A DNA stretch of 64,000 bases from Gaiellasilicea sp963749515 (GTDB taxonomy: Bacteria > Actinomycetota > Thermoleophilia > Gaiellales > Gaiellaceae), in NCBI GenBank assembly GCA_963749515.1, contig CAVVMR010000005.1:1-64000 (forward strand). Reading direction: 5' to 3'. The position numbers and the translations under genes are program-made. The notes below the pieces were generated by a model. That model was not told the origin of the DNA. It searched no databases and saw only the letters and a program-made list of their open reading frames with translations. The first letter of the stretch is position 1. Each line of letters opens with the position of its first letter. This document shows positions 16,543 to 24,488 of the stretch, piece after piece.

Positions 16543-17436
16543 ATGTCGCTGCCTTCTGACATGGCACTCCTGCATCGCGTTCGTGTCGTCATCCTCGCCC
16601 TCGCCGCAGCCCTGGCCGGATCGGCCGGCGAGGCCTCGGCGTCGGAGCTGCTCGACCGCAACGCGAGCTACACGTCCTTGACCGTGAACAGCGGCGGCCA
16701 GGCGCTCGTCAGCTGGCGCGCCGACGGCCGCACGAAATCCGTGATCGCGTCCGGCGCGATCAACGCCCGCGCGCCGCAGCAAGGAGTGCCGCAGGTCTCG
16801 TTCCGGCTTCGGTACGGAGGCAAGAGCATCCTCTCGGGCGGCTGCCTGCGCTACGACGGGCCGCCGCTCGCGTGGCTCGTTCGCGCCTGTAAAGCGCCCG
16901 ACGGCTCCTACTGGGCGCTGCAGAGCTGGCAGCGCACCAAGCCGAACTACGGCGGCAGCCGCGGCACCTGGGACCTCCGGCTTTCACACTGGTCCGGCCC
17001 GCTCCCGCAGCTCGAGATCTGGACCGACTGGGCCTACCGGCGGTTCGACCACCTCTACGGTCGCTACACCTACGGCGGCCAGGCGGTGTTCGGCTTCCGG
17101 ACGACCAGCCAGGGCAACCCGCTCGACACCTACGGCCGGAACGTCTACGTCGACACGTACAACTCCCGCTACGGCAGCGGGTGGCACCGGGAGAACGGCT
17201 TCCTCGCCCAGAGGCCGATCGGGGTCTTCTGTTACGGCTTCTACCCGCACGGCTCGCGGCCCGCCGGCACGGGAACGCGCTACCGGGCGACGGTGATCGG
17301 ACCGGGCGTTGCGCCAGACGTGATGTGGGAGGGCCCGGGCCCGGGCCCGTTCGACAGAGCCCGCGAGGCGCAGGCGAACGCCCACCAGCGCGGCCTCTTC
17401 GCCGGCGTCGGCCCGGGCGGCTGCAGGCCTCGCTAG
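16543..17436 (+). CDS. Secreted protein of unknown function, Tyr/Trp-rich
   Basis: 297 aa beginning with a signal peptide (about residues 7-33, ending EASASE). The mature protein is rich in Tyr, Trp, Gly and Arg and has repeated YGG patterns (LRYGGKS, NYGGSRGTW, YTYGGQAV), with cysteines in GGCLRYDG, RACKAPDG, FCYGF and GGCRPR. I recognise no family; a cell-wall or carbohydrate-binding role is conceivable. ATG at 16543 follows TACTCT by ten bases and GAAGG by seven; ATG at 16561 is the alternative. Divergent from fumC. Confidence 0.65.
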   Translation: MSLPSDMALLHRVRVVILALAAALAGSAGEASASELLDRNASYTSLTVNSGGQALVSWRADGRTKSVIASGAINARAPQQGVPQVSFRLRYGGKSILSGGCLRYDGPPLAWLVRACKAPDGSYWALQSWQRTKPNYGGSRGTWDLRLSHWSGPLPQLEIWTDWAYRRFDHLYGRYTYGGQAVFGFRTTSQGNPLDTYGRNVYVDTYNSRYGSGWHRENGFLAQRPIGVFCYGFYPHGSRPAGTGTRYRATVIGPGVAPDVMWEGPGPGPFDRAREAQANAHQRGLFAGVGPGGCRPR

Positions 17437-17439
17437 CAT
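17434..17439 (+). promoter_or_regulatory. -10 box of the small zinc-ribbon gene (leaderless)
   Basis: TAGCAT starts with the TAG stop of the preceding gene and ends 6 nt before the GTG at 17446. Confidence 0.5.
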
Positions 17440-17445
17440 CGCCGC

Positions 17446-17766
17446 GTGGGTGCGTCGGAATCTGAGAGTGGCGGGCTCGTGACCGTGTGCCCGAATTGCG
17501 GTGAGCCGCTCGAGGCCGAGGCCAAGGTCTGCAGGCACTGTCTCCACGTCGTCGATCGCGCAGCCTGGCAGGACCACGACGCGGGGCGGCTCGGCGCGGA
17601 CAATCGTGGCGGCGGTCACCCGATCGAAGATCCGCCCGTGGAGCCGATTCCGCTCACAGGCGGTGGCATGGTGGGAGCCGGATCCGGTGGGATCGGCGCC
17701 GCATTCGCTGCGCTCGGAAGCGGGCTGCGACTGGTCACCGCCACGCTGCTGCGCCGACGCGGTTAG
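17446..17766 (+). CDS. Zinc-ribbon membrane-associated small protein
   Basis: 106 aa. An N-terminal zinc ribbon holds one metal site with CPNCGEPL and CRHC (about residues 16-34). After an acidic/Gly linker the C-terminal 30 residues are hydrophobic and Gly-rich and end in RRRG, suggesting membrane contact. Such ribbon-plus-hydrophobic-tail proteins are common and mostly uncharacterised. GTG at 17446 is preceded by a TAGCAT -10 at 6 nt. Its TAG stop overlaps the TAA stop of the convergent acetyltransferase gene within TTAG. Confidence 0.65.
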   Translation: MGASESESGGLVTVCPNCGEPLEAEAKVCRHCLHVVDRAAWQDHDAGRLGADNRGGGHPIEDPPVEPIPLTGGGMVGAGSGGIGAAFAALGSGLRLVTATLLRRRG

Positions 17767-18290
17767 ATCCTCTTCCAGAAGACGGTCGTGTCGCAGAACC
17801 GCCCGTCCGGGTAGAGCGCGTAGTCGGGGATCACACCGACGGTTGTCCAGCCGAGGCGCGCGTAGAGCCGCGCGGCGTCCCCTTCGGTGACGGCGTCCAG
17901 GGTGAGGAGCGTCTTGCCGTCCGCTCGCGCCTCTGCTTCGGCGCATTCCATGAGCAACTCCGCCAGGCCACGCCTGCGCGCCGAGCGGTGGACGAGGAGC
18001 TTTGCGATCTCGCCGCGGTGGGGCTGGTTGGGCGGCACCGACAGGATCACCTGCACCGTGCCGACCAGCTGTCCTTCCAGGAAGGCAGCCACGACGAGCC
18101 GGCGGCCCTGGTCGACCTCGGCGGCAAACCCTTCGAAGGCCCTCCGCGCCTCGTCCTGCGAGAACGGCGCCATGTAGCTGACAGACGCGCCGCCCGCGAC
18201 ACAGTCGTGGAGCACGGCCGCCAGCGCATCGAGCTGCGCGTGCACCTCGGTCGCGTCGAGCCGTCGGACCTCGATCTGTTCGGCCGTCAC
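17763..18290 (-). CDS. GNAT family N-acetyltransferase
   Basis: 175 aa. The acetyl-CoA binding loop is VHRSARRRGLAELLMECAE (about 98-117), and the beta-bulge region GTVQVILSVP is typical. The C-terminal YARLGWTTVGVIPDYALYPDG resembles acetyltransferases acting on small amines or amino acids; the substrate cannot be told. GTG at 18290 directly follows the TAG stop of the upstream oxidoreductase (no spacer), so translation is coupled. The 3' end overlaps the convergent zinc-ribbon gene by four bases. Confidence 0.85.
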   Translation of the reverse strand: MTAEQIEVRRLDATEVHAQLDALAAVLHDCVAGGASVSYMAPFSQDEARRAFEGFAAEVDQGRRLVVAAFLEGQLVGTVQVILSVPPNQPHRGEIAKLLVHRSARRRGLAELLMECAEAEARADGKTLLTLDAVTEGDAARLYARLGWTTVGVIPDYALYPDGRFCDTTVFWKRI

Positions 18291-19247
18291 CTACGGATGA
18301 CCACTGTTGACTATCAGGACAACGTTTCCCGTCTTCTGCCCCGTCTCGACGTACCTCGTCGCCTCGTGCACGTCCTCCAAGGTATAGCGCCGGTCGATCA
18401 CCGCCCGGTACTTGCCGGCGTCGATCAGCTCCTTGAGGAAGAGGACGTCCTCCTTCGAGTACTTGGTGATCCCCATCGCCACCCGCCGGGACACCAGGGC
18501 CAGCGGGAAAACGTGCCACATGAATCCCGGGTCGGTGGTGACGTACATCCCGCCGGGCCTCAGTGAGCGCCTGCAACGCCTGAACGAGTGCTTGCCGACC
18601 GCGTCGAAGATGACGTCGTACGTCTCGCCGTTCCTCGTGAAGTCCTCCTGCGTGTAGTCGATCACCCGGTCCGCTCCGAGCGAGCGCACGAGCTCGAGGT
18701 TCTTCGTGTTGCACACCGCCGTCACCTCGGCTGCCCCGAGGGAGCCGGCGAGCTGCACACCCGCAGTACCGACGGAGCCGGAGGCGCCGTAGACCAGGAT
18801 GCGCCGCCCGGTCAGTGACCCCGCCTTCCTCAGGCAGGCGAGCGCCAAGGCGACACCGTCGCAGACCGCCGCAGCCTCTTCGAAGCTCATGCCGGACGGC
18901 TTGTGCGCCAGCGGGGCGCCCTCCCGCATGCACACGAACTCGGCGTGCGCGCCGGAGCCCTTGACGCCGAACACCTCGTCACCGACCTCGAACTCGGTCA
19001 CGCCCGCCCCTACCGCCTCGACCTCACCGGCCAGCTCCATGCCGAGGATCTTTCGCTTCGGCCGGCGAAGCCCGGTGACGAAGCGGCTGACGAAGTACTC
19101 GGCGCTGCGAAGCCCACAGTCGGTTCGGTTGACGGTCGTGGCGTGGATCTTGATCAGCACCTCGCCGTCGGCGGGCACGGGCCGCTCGACGTCCTCGAGC
19201 CGCAGAACCTCCGGCGGCCCGTAACGGTCGTGAACGACGGCCCTCAT
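18291..19247 (-). CDS. Zinc-type/quinone-oxidoreductase-like NAD(P)-dependent alcohol dehydrogenase
   Basis: 318 aa medium-chain dehydrogenase/reductase. The GroES-like N-terminal domain (LMELAGEVEAVGAGV region) is followed by a Rossmann domain with VYGASGSVGTAGVQLA. The residues that bind catalytic zinc are not retained, so it is closer to quinone oxidoreductases (NADPH-dependent enone/quinone reductases). ATG at 19247 starts MRAVVHDRYGPPEVL. It lies 4 bases downstream of the NrtR-like gene and directly before the acetyltransferase, a three-gene operon. Confidence 0.87.
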   Translation of the reverse strand: MRAVVHDRYGPPEVLRLEDVERPVPADGEVLIKIHATTVNRTDCGLRSAEYFVSRFVTGLRRPKRKILGMELAGEVEAVGAGVTEFEVGDEVFGVKGSGAHAEFVCMREGAPLAHKPSGMSFEEAAAVCDGVALALACLRKAGSLTGRRILVYGASGSVGTAGVQLAGSLGAAEVTAVCNTKNLELVRSLGADRVIDYTQEDFTRNGETYDVIFDAVGKHSFRRCRRSLRPGGMYVTTDPGFMWHVFPLALVSRRVAMGITKYSKEDVLFLKELIDAGKYRAVIDRRYTLEDVHEATRYVETGQKTGNVVLIVNSGHP

Positions 19248-19251
19248 CGAC

Positions 19252-20007
19252 TCAGCCCTTCTTCTCGTGGCGCTGGAAACGGTGGATAGGGCCGCCATGG
19301 CTCCAGGCGCGACCGGCCCGGTAGAGCTCCGCGGGCCGGCCGCCGGCCGGACCCGGCTGCGCCCGGCGGCCGGTCGGAATCACCCAACCCTCCTCGGCGA
19401 CGATGCTGCGCCGGAAGTTCGCTGCGTCGAGCTGCACGCCCCAGAGCGCCTCGTAGACCGCCCTCAGCTCGGCCAGCGTGAAGGTCGGACCGACGAATGC
19501 CGTCGCGATCCCCGTGACCTCGAGCTCGAACCGGACACGATCGATCGCGTCGCGCACGATCGCCAGATGGTCGAACGCCAGCTCGACCTTTCCGCTCAGG
19601 ACATCGGAGACCGGAATCAGGGCTGCTGCCGCCGCATCCGTCCCGCCCACGATCTCGCCCACGTCGCGGATCACCGCGAGATAGCCGACGGTGACGACGT
19701 TCATCCGTGGGTCGCGCCCAGGATCGCCGTAGGCACCGAACTGGGTAAGCGTGGTGGCAGCGTCGACGCCGGTCTCCTCGCGGAGCTCCCGCCTCGCCGC
19801 CTCGTCCAGGGTCTCGCCGGGACGCTTGAAGCCGCCCGGGATCGCCCACATTCCCTCGAACGGCGCCTCACCTCGGCACACGAGGAGCGCGTGCAGCAAG
19901 CCCTCGGACATCGTCAGGATCACCACGTCGACCGTCACCGCGAAGGCCGGGAACCCCGACGGGTCGTAGTCCAGCGGCACCCTCGCGTCCCTGGTTTTTG
20001 TCTTCAT
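19252..20007 (-). CDS. NUDIX hydrolase with C-terminal winged helix, NrtR-like regulator
   Basis: 251 aa. An N-terminal NUDIX domain with the box GGFKRPGETLDEAARRE and REETGV (about 66-88) is joined to a C-terminal domain (about 165-230) that matches the winged helix of NrtR regulators (FTLAELRAVYEALWG, NFRRSI, GWVIPTG). NrtR proteins sense ADP-ribose and repress NAD biosynthesis genes. Some relatives keep hydrolase activity, and here the REETGV catalytic glutamates are present. ATG at 20007 follows a TAGAGT -10 by 7 nt. A small palindrome over the -35 may be its autoregulatory operator. Confidence 0.8.
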   Translation of the reverse strand: MKTKTRDARVPLDYDPSGFPAFAVTVDVVILTMSEGLLHALLVCRGEAPFEGMWAIPGGFKRPGETLDEAARRELREETGVDAATTLTQFGAYGDPGRDPRMNVVTVGYLAVIRDVGEIVGGTDAAAAALIPVSDVLSGKVELAFDHLAIVRDAIDRVRFELEVTGIATAFVGPTFTLAELRAVYEALWGVQLDAANFRRSIVAEEGWVIPTGRRAQPGPAGGRPAELYRAGRAWSHGGPIHRFQRHEKKG

Positions 20008-20014
20008 GACTCTT

Positions 20015-20046
20015 ACTCTAGCAGACAGTTCTGGTCTTGTCGACCA
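20015..20046 (-). promoter_or_regulatory. Promoter and candidate operator of the NrtR-like gene
   Basis: On the minus strand TCGACA (20043-20038), a 17-nt spacer and TAGAGT (20020-20015) make a good promoter, 7 nt from the ATG. The interrupted palindrome TGGTC-TTGTC-GACCA at 20032-20046 covers the -35 and could bind the encoded regulator. The operator is an inference. Confidence 0.5.
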
Positions 20047-20074
20047 CAACTGCGTGCGGAGTAGAGGAAGGAAA

Positions 20075-20147
20075 TGGCGAGGGCCGGACTTGAACCGGCG
20101 ACACCACGGTTTTCAGCCGTGTGCTCTACCAACTGAGCTACCTCGCC
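20075..20147 (-). tRNA. tRNA-Phe (GAA)
   Basis: 73 nt cloverleaf on the minus strand. Acceptor stem GGCGAGG pairs with CCTCGCC, discriminator A; D arm with AGCTCAGTTGGTAGAGC; anticodon stem CACGG/CCGTG around loop CTGAAAA gives anticodon GAA; T arm CCGG-TTCAAGT-CCGG. CCA is not encoded. TAGACT about 14 nt upstream could be its -10 box. Confidence 0.96.
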
Positions 20148-20171
20148 TCAGGCGGCAACCAGTCTAGCCAG

Positions 20172-20177
20172 TAGGGT
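20172..20177 (+). promoter_or_regulatory. -10 box of the arginase-family gene (leaderless)
   Basis: TAGGGT ends 8 nt before the GTG at 20186, in the short gap between it and tRNA-Phe. Confidence 0.45.
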
Positions 20178-20185
20178 TTTTAACC

Positions 20186-21088
20186 GTGCCCGCAGGAAAG
20201 CAAGTGGCGATCATCGGAGCAGCGCTCGACCTCGGCGCAGGTCGCCGCGGCGTCGACATGGGGCCATCCGCCATCCGGTACGCGGGCCTTCACGACCGGC
20301 TCGACGGGATCGGCTACGACGTCCTGGACTGGGGCGACGTCGAGACGGCAGTGCAGGAAGCAACCGAGGAGTCGGACGCGAGTGCCCGCTACCTGCCGGA
20401 GATCAAGGCGGCGTGCGGGCGCGTCGCGCGGCTGGTCGGGCTTGCGCTGGAGCAGGACTCGCTGCCGCTCGTGCTCGGCGGCGACCACTCCGTCGCGCTC
20501 GGGACACTCGGCGGGCTCGCGCATTCGCGCGGCATCGGCGGCGTGCTCTGGCTCGACGCGCACGGCGACCTGAACACGCCGGAGACCTCACCAACCGGAA
20601 ACGTCCACGGGATGCCGCTCGCCGCCGCGCTCGGTCTCACGGATGGCCGTTTCGCGAGCGAGATGTGGACGCTGCCGGCGGTCGAGCCGAGCCGCGTCGC
20701 CCTCGTGGGCCTCCGTTCGCTCGACACGCGCGAGCGTGAGCGAATTCGCGAGCTCGGCATCCGGGCGTACACGATGAGCGACATCGACCGGATCGGGATC
20801 GAGCGCGCGATCCGCGAGTCGCTGACACAGATCGCAGGCCCCGGCTTCGTGCACGTCTCGCTCGACATGGACGCGCTCGACCCGGAGGTGGCGCCCGGCG
20901 TGGGAACGCCGGTCCGCGGCGGCCTCTCCTACCGCGAGGCCCACCTCGCACTCGAGCTCGTCGCGGAGTCGGGGCTCGCCGGCTCGCTCGAGGTGGTCGA
21001 GGTGAACCCCATCCTCGACCGCGCGAATGCCACGGCCGCACTCGCGGTGGAGCTGGTGGCGAGCGCGCTCGGCAAGACGATCCTCTAG
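20186..21088 (+). CDS. rocF: Arginase (ureohydrolase family)
   Basis: 300 aa manganese ureohydrolase, most like arginase, splitting arginine to ornithine and urea. Metal-binding motifs are all present: GGDHSVALG (about 98), WLDAHGDLNTPETSPTGN (about 122-139) and SLDMDALDPEVAPGVGTPV (about 226-244), plus EVNPILD near the end. The SPTGNVHGMPL segment is the arginase substrate loop, which favours arginase over agmatinase. GTG start with a -10 box 8 nt upstream. The stop overlaps the convergent methyltransferase stop in CTAG. Confidence 0.9.
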   Translation: MPAGKQVAIIGAALDLGAGRRGVDMGPSAIRYAGLHDRLDGIGYDVLDWGDVETAVQEATEESDASARYLPEIKAACGRVARLVGLALEQDSLPLVLGGDHSVALGTLGGLAHSRGIGGVLWLDAHGDLNTPETSPTGNVHGMPLAAALGLTDGRFASEMWTLPAVEPSRVALVGLRSLDTRERERIRELGIRAYTMSDIDRIGIERAIRESLTQIAGPGFVHVSLDMDALDPEVAPGVGTPVRGGLSYREAHLALELVAESGLAGSLEVVEVNPILDRANATAALAVELVASALGKTIL

Positions 21089-21894
21089 CCGGCGCCGGTG
21101 ACCAGCGAGACGCCGGGGAGGACGTAGCCCTCGCCGCTGCGGAACCGCTCGATGCGGGCGCGCGCGCCGGCGTCGACGTCCGCCCTCGTGGCCTCGTCCA
21201 GCGTCCCGAGCAGCGCGCGGAGCGACGCCCCAAGCGAGGTCACCACGTGCACGTACTCCTGCCAGTCGGCGAAGCGGTACTCGACCGGGACCTCGGCGAC
21301 CGTGACGTCGCTGAAGCCCGCGGCGCGGACCAGCGAGTCGATCTCCTCCTCCGTCGACAGCGAGAACTGGCCCGGTTCCCCCGGTTTCGGCGGCTCCTGC
21401 AGCCCGCGTTCGATCAGCACCGGGCCGTACGCCGTCGCCCAGGGGTTGCGATTCGCCGGAGCCCAGGTGGCAAACGCGAGTCGGCCTCCTTCACGGAGCA
21501 CACGACGCGCCTCGCGCAGCGCCCGGTCTGGATCCGGCACGAGCATGTAACCGAAGCGGGAGACGACGGCATCGACGCTCGAGTCCGGGAGGTCGATCTG
21601 CTGCATGTCCATGGAACGATGCTCCGCATTGGCGACGCCGCGGCGTCGCGCCGCCTCGACCATCACCGGCGAGAGATCGGTCGAGATCACGCGCGCCACC
21701 AGGCTCGCGACGGCCTCGGTGACGTCCCCAGTCCCGGAGGCGAGGTCGAGCACGACGTCCGTGGGCTGCGGGCGAAGCGCAGCGACGAGCGCCTCGGTGA
21801 CAGGCGCGTTGACCCGTGCGACGAGCTCGCGCTCGGCCTCCCAGCCTGCTGCGGCAGCGTCCCAGCGCCGCCGGACCTCGTCCGTCGACTCTAC
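21085..21894 (-). CDS. Class I SAM-dependent methyltransferase (start codon unclear)
   Basis: About 269 aa. Motif I is VLDLASGTGDVTEAVA, followed by STDLSPVMVEAA and the post-motif region ALREARRVLREGGRLAFATW, like UbiE/COQ5-type methyltransferases; the substrate is unknown. Homologous sequence appears to begin near STDEVRRRWDAAAAGWE, yet no ATG, GTG or TTG lies in frame ahead of motif I. The nearest plausible codon is GTA at 21894, which overlaps the TAG stop of the upstream oxidoreductase gene. The gene may use a rare start or carry a base error. The stop overlaps that of the arginase gene within CTAG. Confidence 0.75.
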   Translation of the reverse strand, partial: VESTDEVRRRWDAAAAGWEAERELVARVNAPVTEALVAALRPQPTDVVLDLASGTGDVTEAVASLVARVISTDLSPVMVEAARRRGVANAEHRSMDMQQIDLPDSSVDAVVSRFGYMLVPDPDRALREARRVLREGGRLAFATWAPANRNPWATAYGPVLIERGLQEPPKPGEPGQFSLSTEEEIDSLVRAAGFSDVTVAEVPVEYRFADWQEYVHVVTSLGASLRALLGTLDEATRADVDAGARARIERFRSGEGYVLPGVSLVTGAG

Positions 21895-22910
21895 GCCGCG
21901 ACCCCGCTGAACTGGGGCAGGATGTCGCGACCGTAGGTCTCGAGCGTCTCCTCCTGCCCGTGTGTCATCAGGTAGATGTTGAACTGGTCGACGCCGATCG
22001 ACTCGAGCTCGCGGAGCTTCGCGATCGCCTGCTCGGTGGTGCCGAGCACGCAGAAGCGGTCGCAGATCTCGTCGCTGACGAACTCGCCGTGCTTCGCCCC
22101 GACGCGAGAGTGCTCGTTGTAGTCGTAGAACTTCCGCGCCTCGACGTAGTCGGTCAGCACCTTCGGCACGACCGATCCGTCGGTTCCGTAGCGGTCGATC
22201 AGATCCTGCACGTGGTTCGAGACCATGGCCGGGAACCAGCGCACCTGCTCGCGCGCGTCGGCCAGGTCGTCGGAGATGTGGCTCGGCGCGCTGACGATGC
22301 ACTTGAGCGCGGCCGGGTCGCGGCCGGCCTCCTGGGCCGCCTGACGAGCCGTGTCCATGATCCACTGGATGATGTCCGGGTCGGCTAGCTGGATGATCAC
22401 GCCGTCGCCCTGGCGCCCGGCGACCGCCAGCGCCTTCGGCCCGTAGCCCGCGACGTGCATCTCGATCTCCGGCAGCTCCGGGCGCACCCACTTCAGCTGG
22501 AGCTGCTTGTCGTTCCAGGTCACCTCCTTGCCGTTCATGAACGGCTTGACCATCACCAGCGCTTCCTCGAACTCGGCGACCTTCATCGGCTTGCGCCCGA
22601 CGTAGCGCACCGACGAGTCGCCGCGGCCGACACCCATGATCATGCGGCCGTTCGAGATGTCCTGGAGCGTGGCGTACGCGCTGGCGAGCACCGTCGGGTC
22701 GCGGATCGCCGGGTTGGTGACCATGTGGCCGAGCTTGATCTTCGATGTCTGGTCGGCGAGGAGCGCCATCACGGGCATCGACTCCTGCCAGAGCACATGG
22801 GAGTCGTAGGTCCAGCCGTACTCGAAGCCCTGGTCCTCGGCCATCTTCGTGAGCTCGATCAAGCGCTGATAGGGCGGGTCGGGCAGAACGGTGACGCCGA
22901 AGCTGAGCAT
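21891..22910 (-). CDS. LLM-class F420-dependent oxidoreductase
   Basis: 339 aa luciferase-like TIM-barrel enzyme expected to use coenzyme F420. Conserved segments include GWTYDSHVLWQESMPVMALL, GHMVTNPAIRDPTVLAS, GRMIMGVGRGDSS and GRQGDGVIIQLADPD. It resembles the TIGR03842 subgroup, which is often found near pyrimidine-catabolism genes; this assignment is from memory of the family and not verified. GGAGG lies ten bases before the ATG. It is followed by the methyltransferase with overlapping ends, forming an operon. Confidence 0.85.
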   Translation of the reverse strand: MLSFGVTVLPDPPYQRLIELTKMAEDQGFEYGWTYDSHVLWQESMPVMALLADQTSKIKLGHMVTNPAIRDPTVLASAYATLQDISNGRMIMGVGRGDSSVRYVGRKPMKVAEFEEALVMVKPFMNGKEVTWNDKQLQLKWVRPELPEIEMHVAGYGPKALAVAGRQGDGVIIQLADPDIIQWIMDTARQAAQEAGRDPAALKCIVSAPSHISDDLADAREQVRWFPAMVSNHVQDLIDRYGTDGSVVPKVLTDYVEARKFYDYNEHSRVGAKHGEFVSDEICDRFCVLGTTEQAIAKLRELESIGVDQFNIYLMTHGQEETLETYGRDILPQFSGVAA

Positions 22911-22974
22911 GGAAATGGGCCTCCAGATCGTCGCGATCGGACGAAACGAGTATGCGTCGAGAGCAGTGAGAAAT

Positions 22975-23985
22975 CTAGTCGAGCCACACCGCGCCGCCGA
23001 AGCCGGTGCCGAAGGGAAGGCGGCAACGCGGCTGGACAGAGTCGCCCCCGGCGCTCATCGTTACGAGCGCCCATTTGCGGCCGTACGCGAGCCACTCGCC
23101 GTCGGAAGACCACGGACCCGGATAGCTGCCGACCCTTGGCACGCCACGCGGCGGCGCGACGGACGTTGTCAGGCGCCGCTTGTCCGTCCCGTTCGCGGCC
23201 ATCGTCCACACCTCCCCGACGCCCCCCGGGCCGCTGCCGATGAATGAGATCCGGGAGCTGTCCGGAGACCAGGTTGGACTGCCGCCACGGGTGAGAGTCC
23301 GAACGGCGCCGCCGGTCGCCCGGACAGCCAGGATGCGTGCCGGATCGCCTGCGGCAAGCGCGATCGCCGACCCGTCCGGCGACCAGACCGGGGCGGGTTG
23401 CGACCCGTACGGTCCGGGATCGACCCACAGCGTGCGCCGCCCGCGGCCGGCGACGGTGATGACGTCGAGCGTGGTGCGCAGCGTGCCCGCAGGGCCGTTA
23501 CCGGTCGTCCTGGCGAACGCAAAGCGAGCGCCGTCGGGTGACCAGTCGAACCAACCGGCGGCAAAGCGCGCGACGAGCCGGTCGCCGCGGCCGTCGGCGC
23601 CGATCACGCGCAGACTGCGTTGCTGCAGATAGGCAAGCCGGCGTCCGTCCGGCGACCAGACGGCCGACCCGACGTTGACGCCCGCGCGGCGGAGCACCCT
23701 CGACTTGCCCGTCTCGAGAGTCACGAGCCGAAAACGCCCACTGTCGCTGGTTACCGCAACCGTGCGACCGTCGGGCGAGATCGCCGTCTCCGCGAAGGGC
23801 TCGAGCGTCAGCAGGCGCCTGCACCGGCCCCGATCGAGGTCTGCCTCGGCGACGGCGCGTCGCGGCGGGCCCGACTCGGAGGTGTACTGCACGTAGAGGA
23901 TGCGGCCGGCCGGCGCTGCCGCTCCGCGCGACGACGAGGCTGCACCGGGCCAAGCTGCGACGAGAACGAGCAGCGCGACCGCCAC
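22975..23985 (-). CDS. Secreted TolB-like (PD40) beta-propeller protein
   Basis: 336 aa with an N-terminal signal peptide or anchor (MAVALLVLVAAWPGAASSS). At least five WD40-like PD40 repeats carry the SPDG motif (ISPDGRTVAV, WSPDGRRLAYL, WSPDGARFAFA, WSPDGSAIALA, WSPDSSRISFI), as in TolB. Such lone propellers in actinobacteria are exported and of unknown role, probably binding proteins or ligands. GTG start. A possible -10, TACCCT, is 19 nt upstream. Divergent from the small DMT gene. Confidence 0.82.
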   Translation of the reverse strand: MAVALLVLVAAWPGAASSSRGAAAPAGRILYVQYTSESGPPRRAVAEADLDRGRCRRLLTLEPFAETAISPDGRTVAVTSDSGRFRLVTLETGKSRVLRRAGVNVGSAVWSPDGRRLAYLQQRSLRVIGADGRGDRLVARFAAGWFDWSPDGARFAFARTTGNGPAGTLRTTLDVITVAGRGRRTLWVDPGPYGSQPAPVWSPDGSAIALAAGDPARILAVRATGGAVRTLTRGGSPTWSPDSSRISFIGSGPGGVGEVWTMAANGTDKRRLTTSVAPPRGVPRVGSYPGPWSSDGEWLAYGRKWALVTMSAGGDSVQPRCRLPFGTGFGGAVWLD

Positions 23986-24037
23986 GATGCGAGCGAGACC
24001 TTGCAGGGTAGAGCGATGATGCCTGGAACTGACCCCG

Positions 24038-24484
24038 GTGGGAAACGTCCCTTACTTCGCCTTTGCAGTGGCCGCCGGGGCCATGCTTCCGATCCAGTTC
24101 GGGATCAACGCACAGCTCGCGTCGTGGGTCGGCAGCCCGCTGCGGGCGACGTTCGTCTCCTTCGTCGTCGGCACCGCCGTGCTCTTCGTGGCGACGCTGA
24201 TCTTCGCGCGCAGCTGGCCGGGCTCGGAGAAGCTCGGCTCCGCCCCGTGGTGGGTCTGGATCGGCGGCCTCCTCGGCGCGTTCTACGTTCTCGGAAGCAT
24301 CGTCACGGCCCCGAAGCTCGGGGCGGCAGCGCTCTTCGCGTTCATCCTCGCGGGACAGGCGGTCGCGTCGCTCCTGGTCGACCACTTCGGCTGGGTGGGG
24401 TTCGACGAGAACCCCGTAACGCCCGGACGGCTGCTCGGCCTGGCCCTCGTCGCCGCAGGTGTGGCTGCCGTCCGCTTCCTCTGA
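24038..24484 (+). CDS. DMT family transporter (YdcZ/DUF606 type)
   Basis: 148 aa with four to five hydrophobic helices (FAFAVAAGAMLPIQFGINA, FVSFVVGTAVLFVATL, WWVWIGGLLGAFYVLGSI, AALFAFILAGQAVASLLVD, LLGLALVAAGVAAVRFL). This half-length drug/metabolite-transporter fold corresponds to the YdcZ/DUF606 family, which works as a dimer or oligomer. GTG start, with no strong ribosome site. It converges on the rRNA methylase gene with a 4-base gap. Transported substrate is unknown. Confidence 0.85.
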   Translation: MGNVPYFAFAVAAGAMLPIQFGINAQLASWVGSPLRATFVSFVVGTAVLFVATLIFARSWPGSEKLGSAPWWVWIGGLLGAFYVLGSIVTAPKLGAAALFAFILAGQAVASLLVDHFGWVGFDENPVTPGRLLGLALVAAGVAAVRFL

Positions 24485-24488
24485 TGCG

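Noticed and set aside
20075..20147. tRNA-Phe as an integration (att) site of a mobile element
   Set aside because: No integrase, no duplicated 3' end of the tRNA and no foreign-looking genes nearby.
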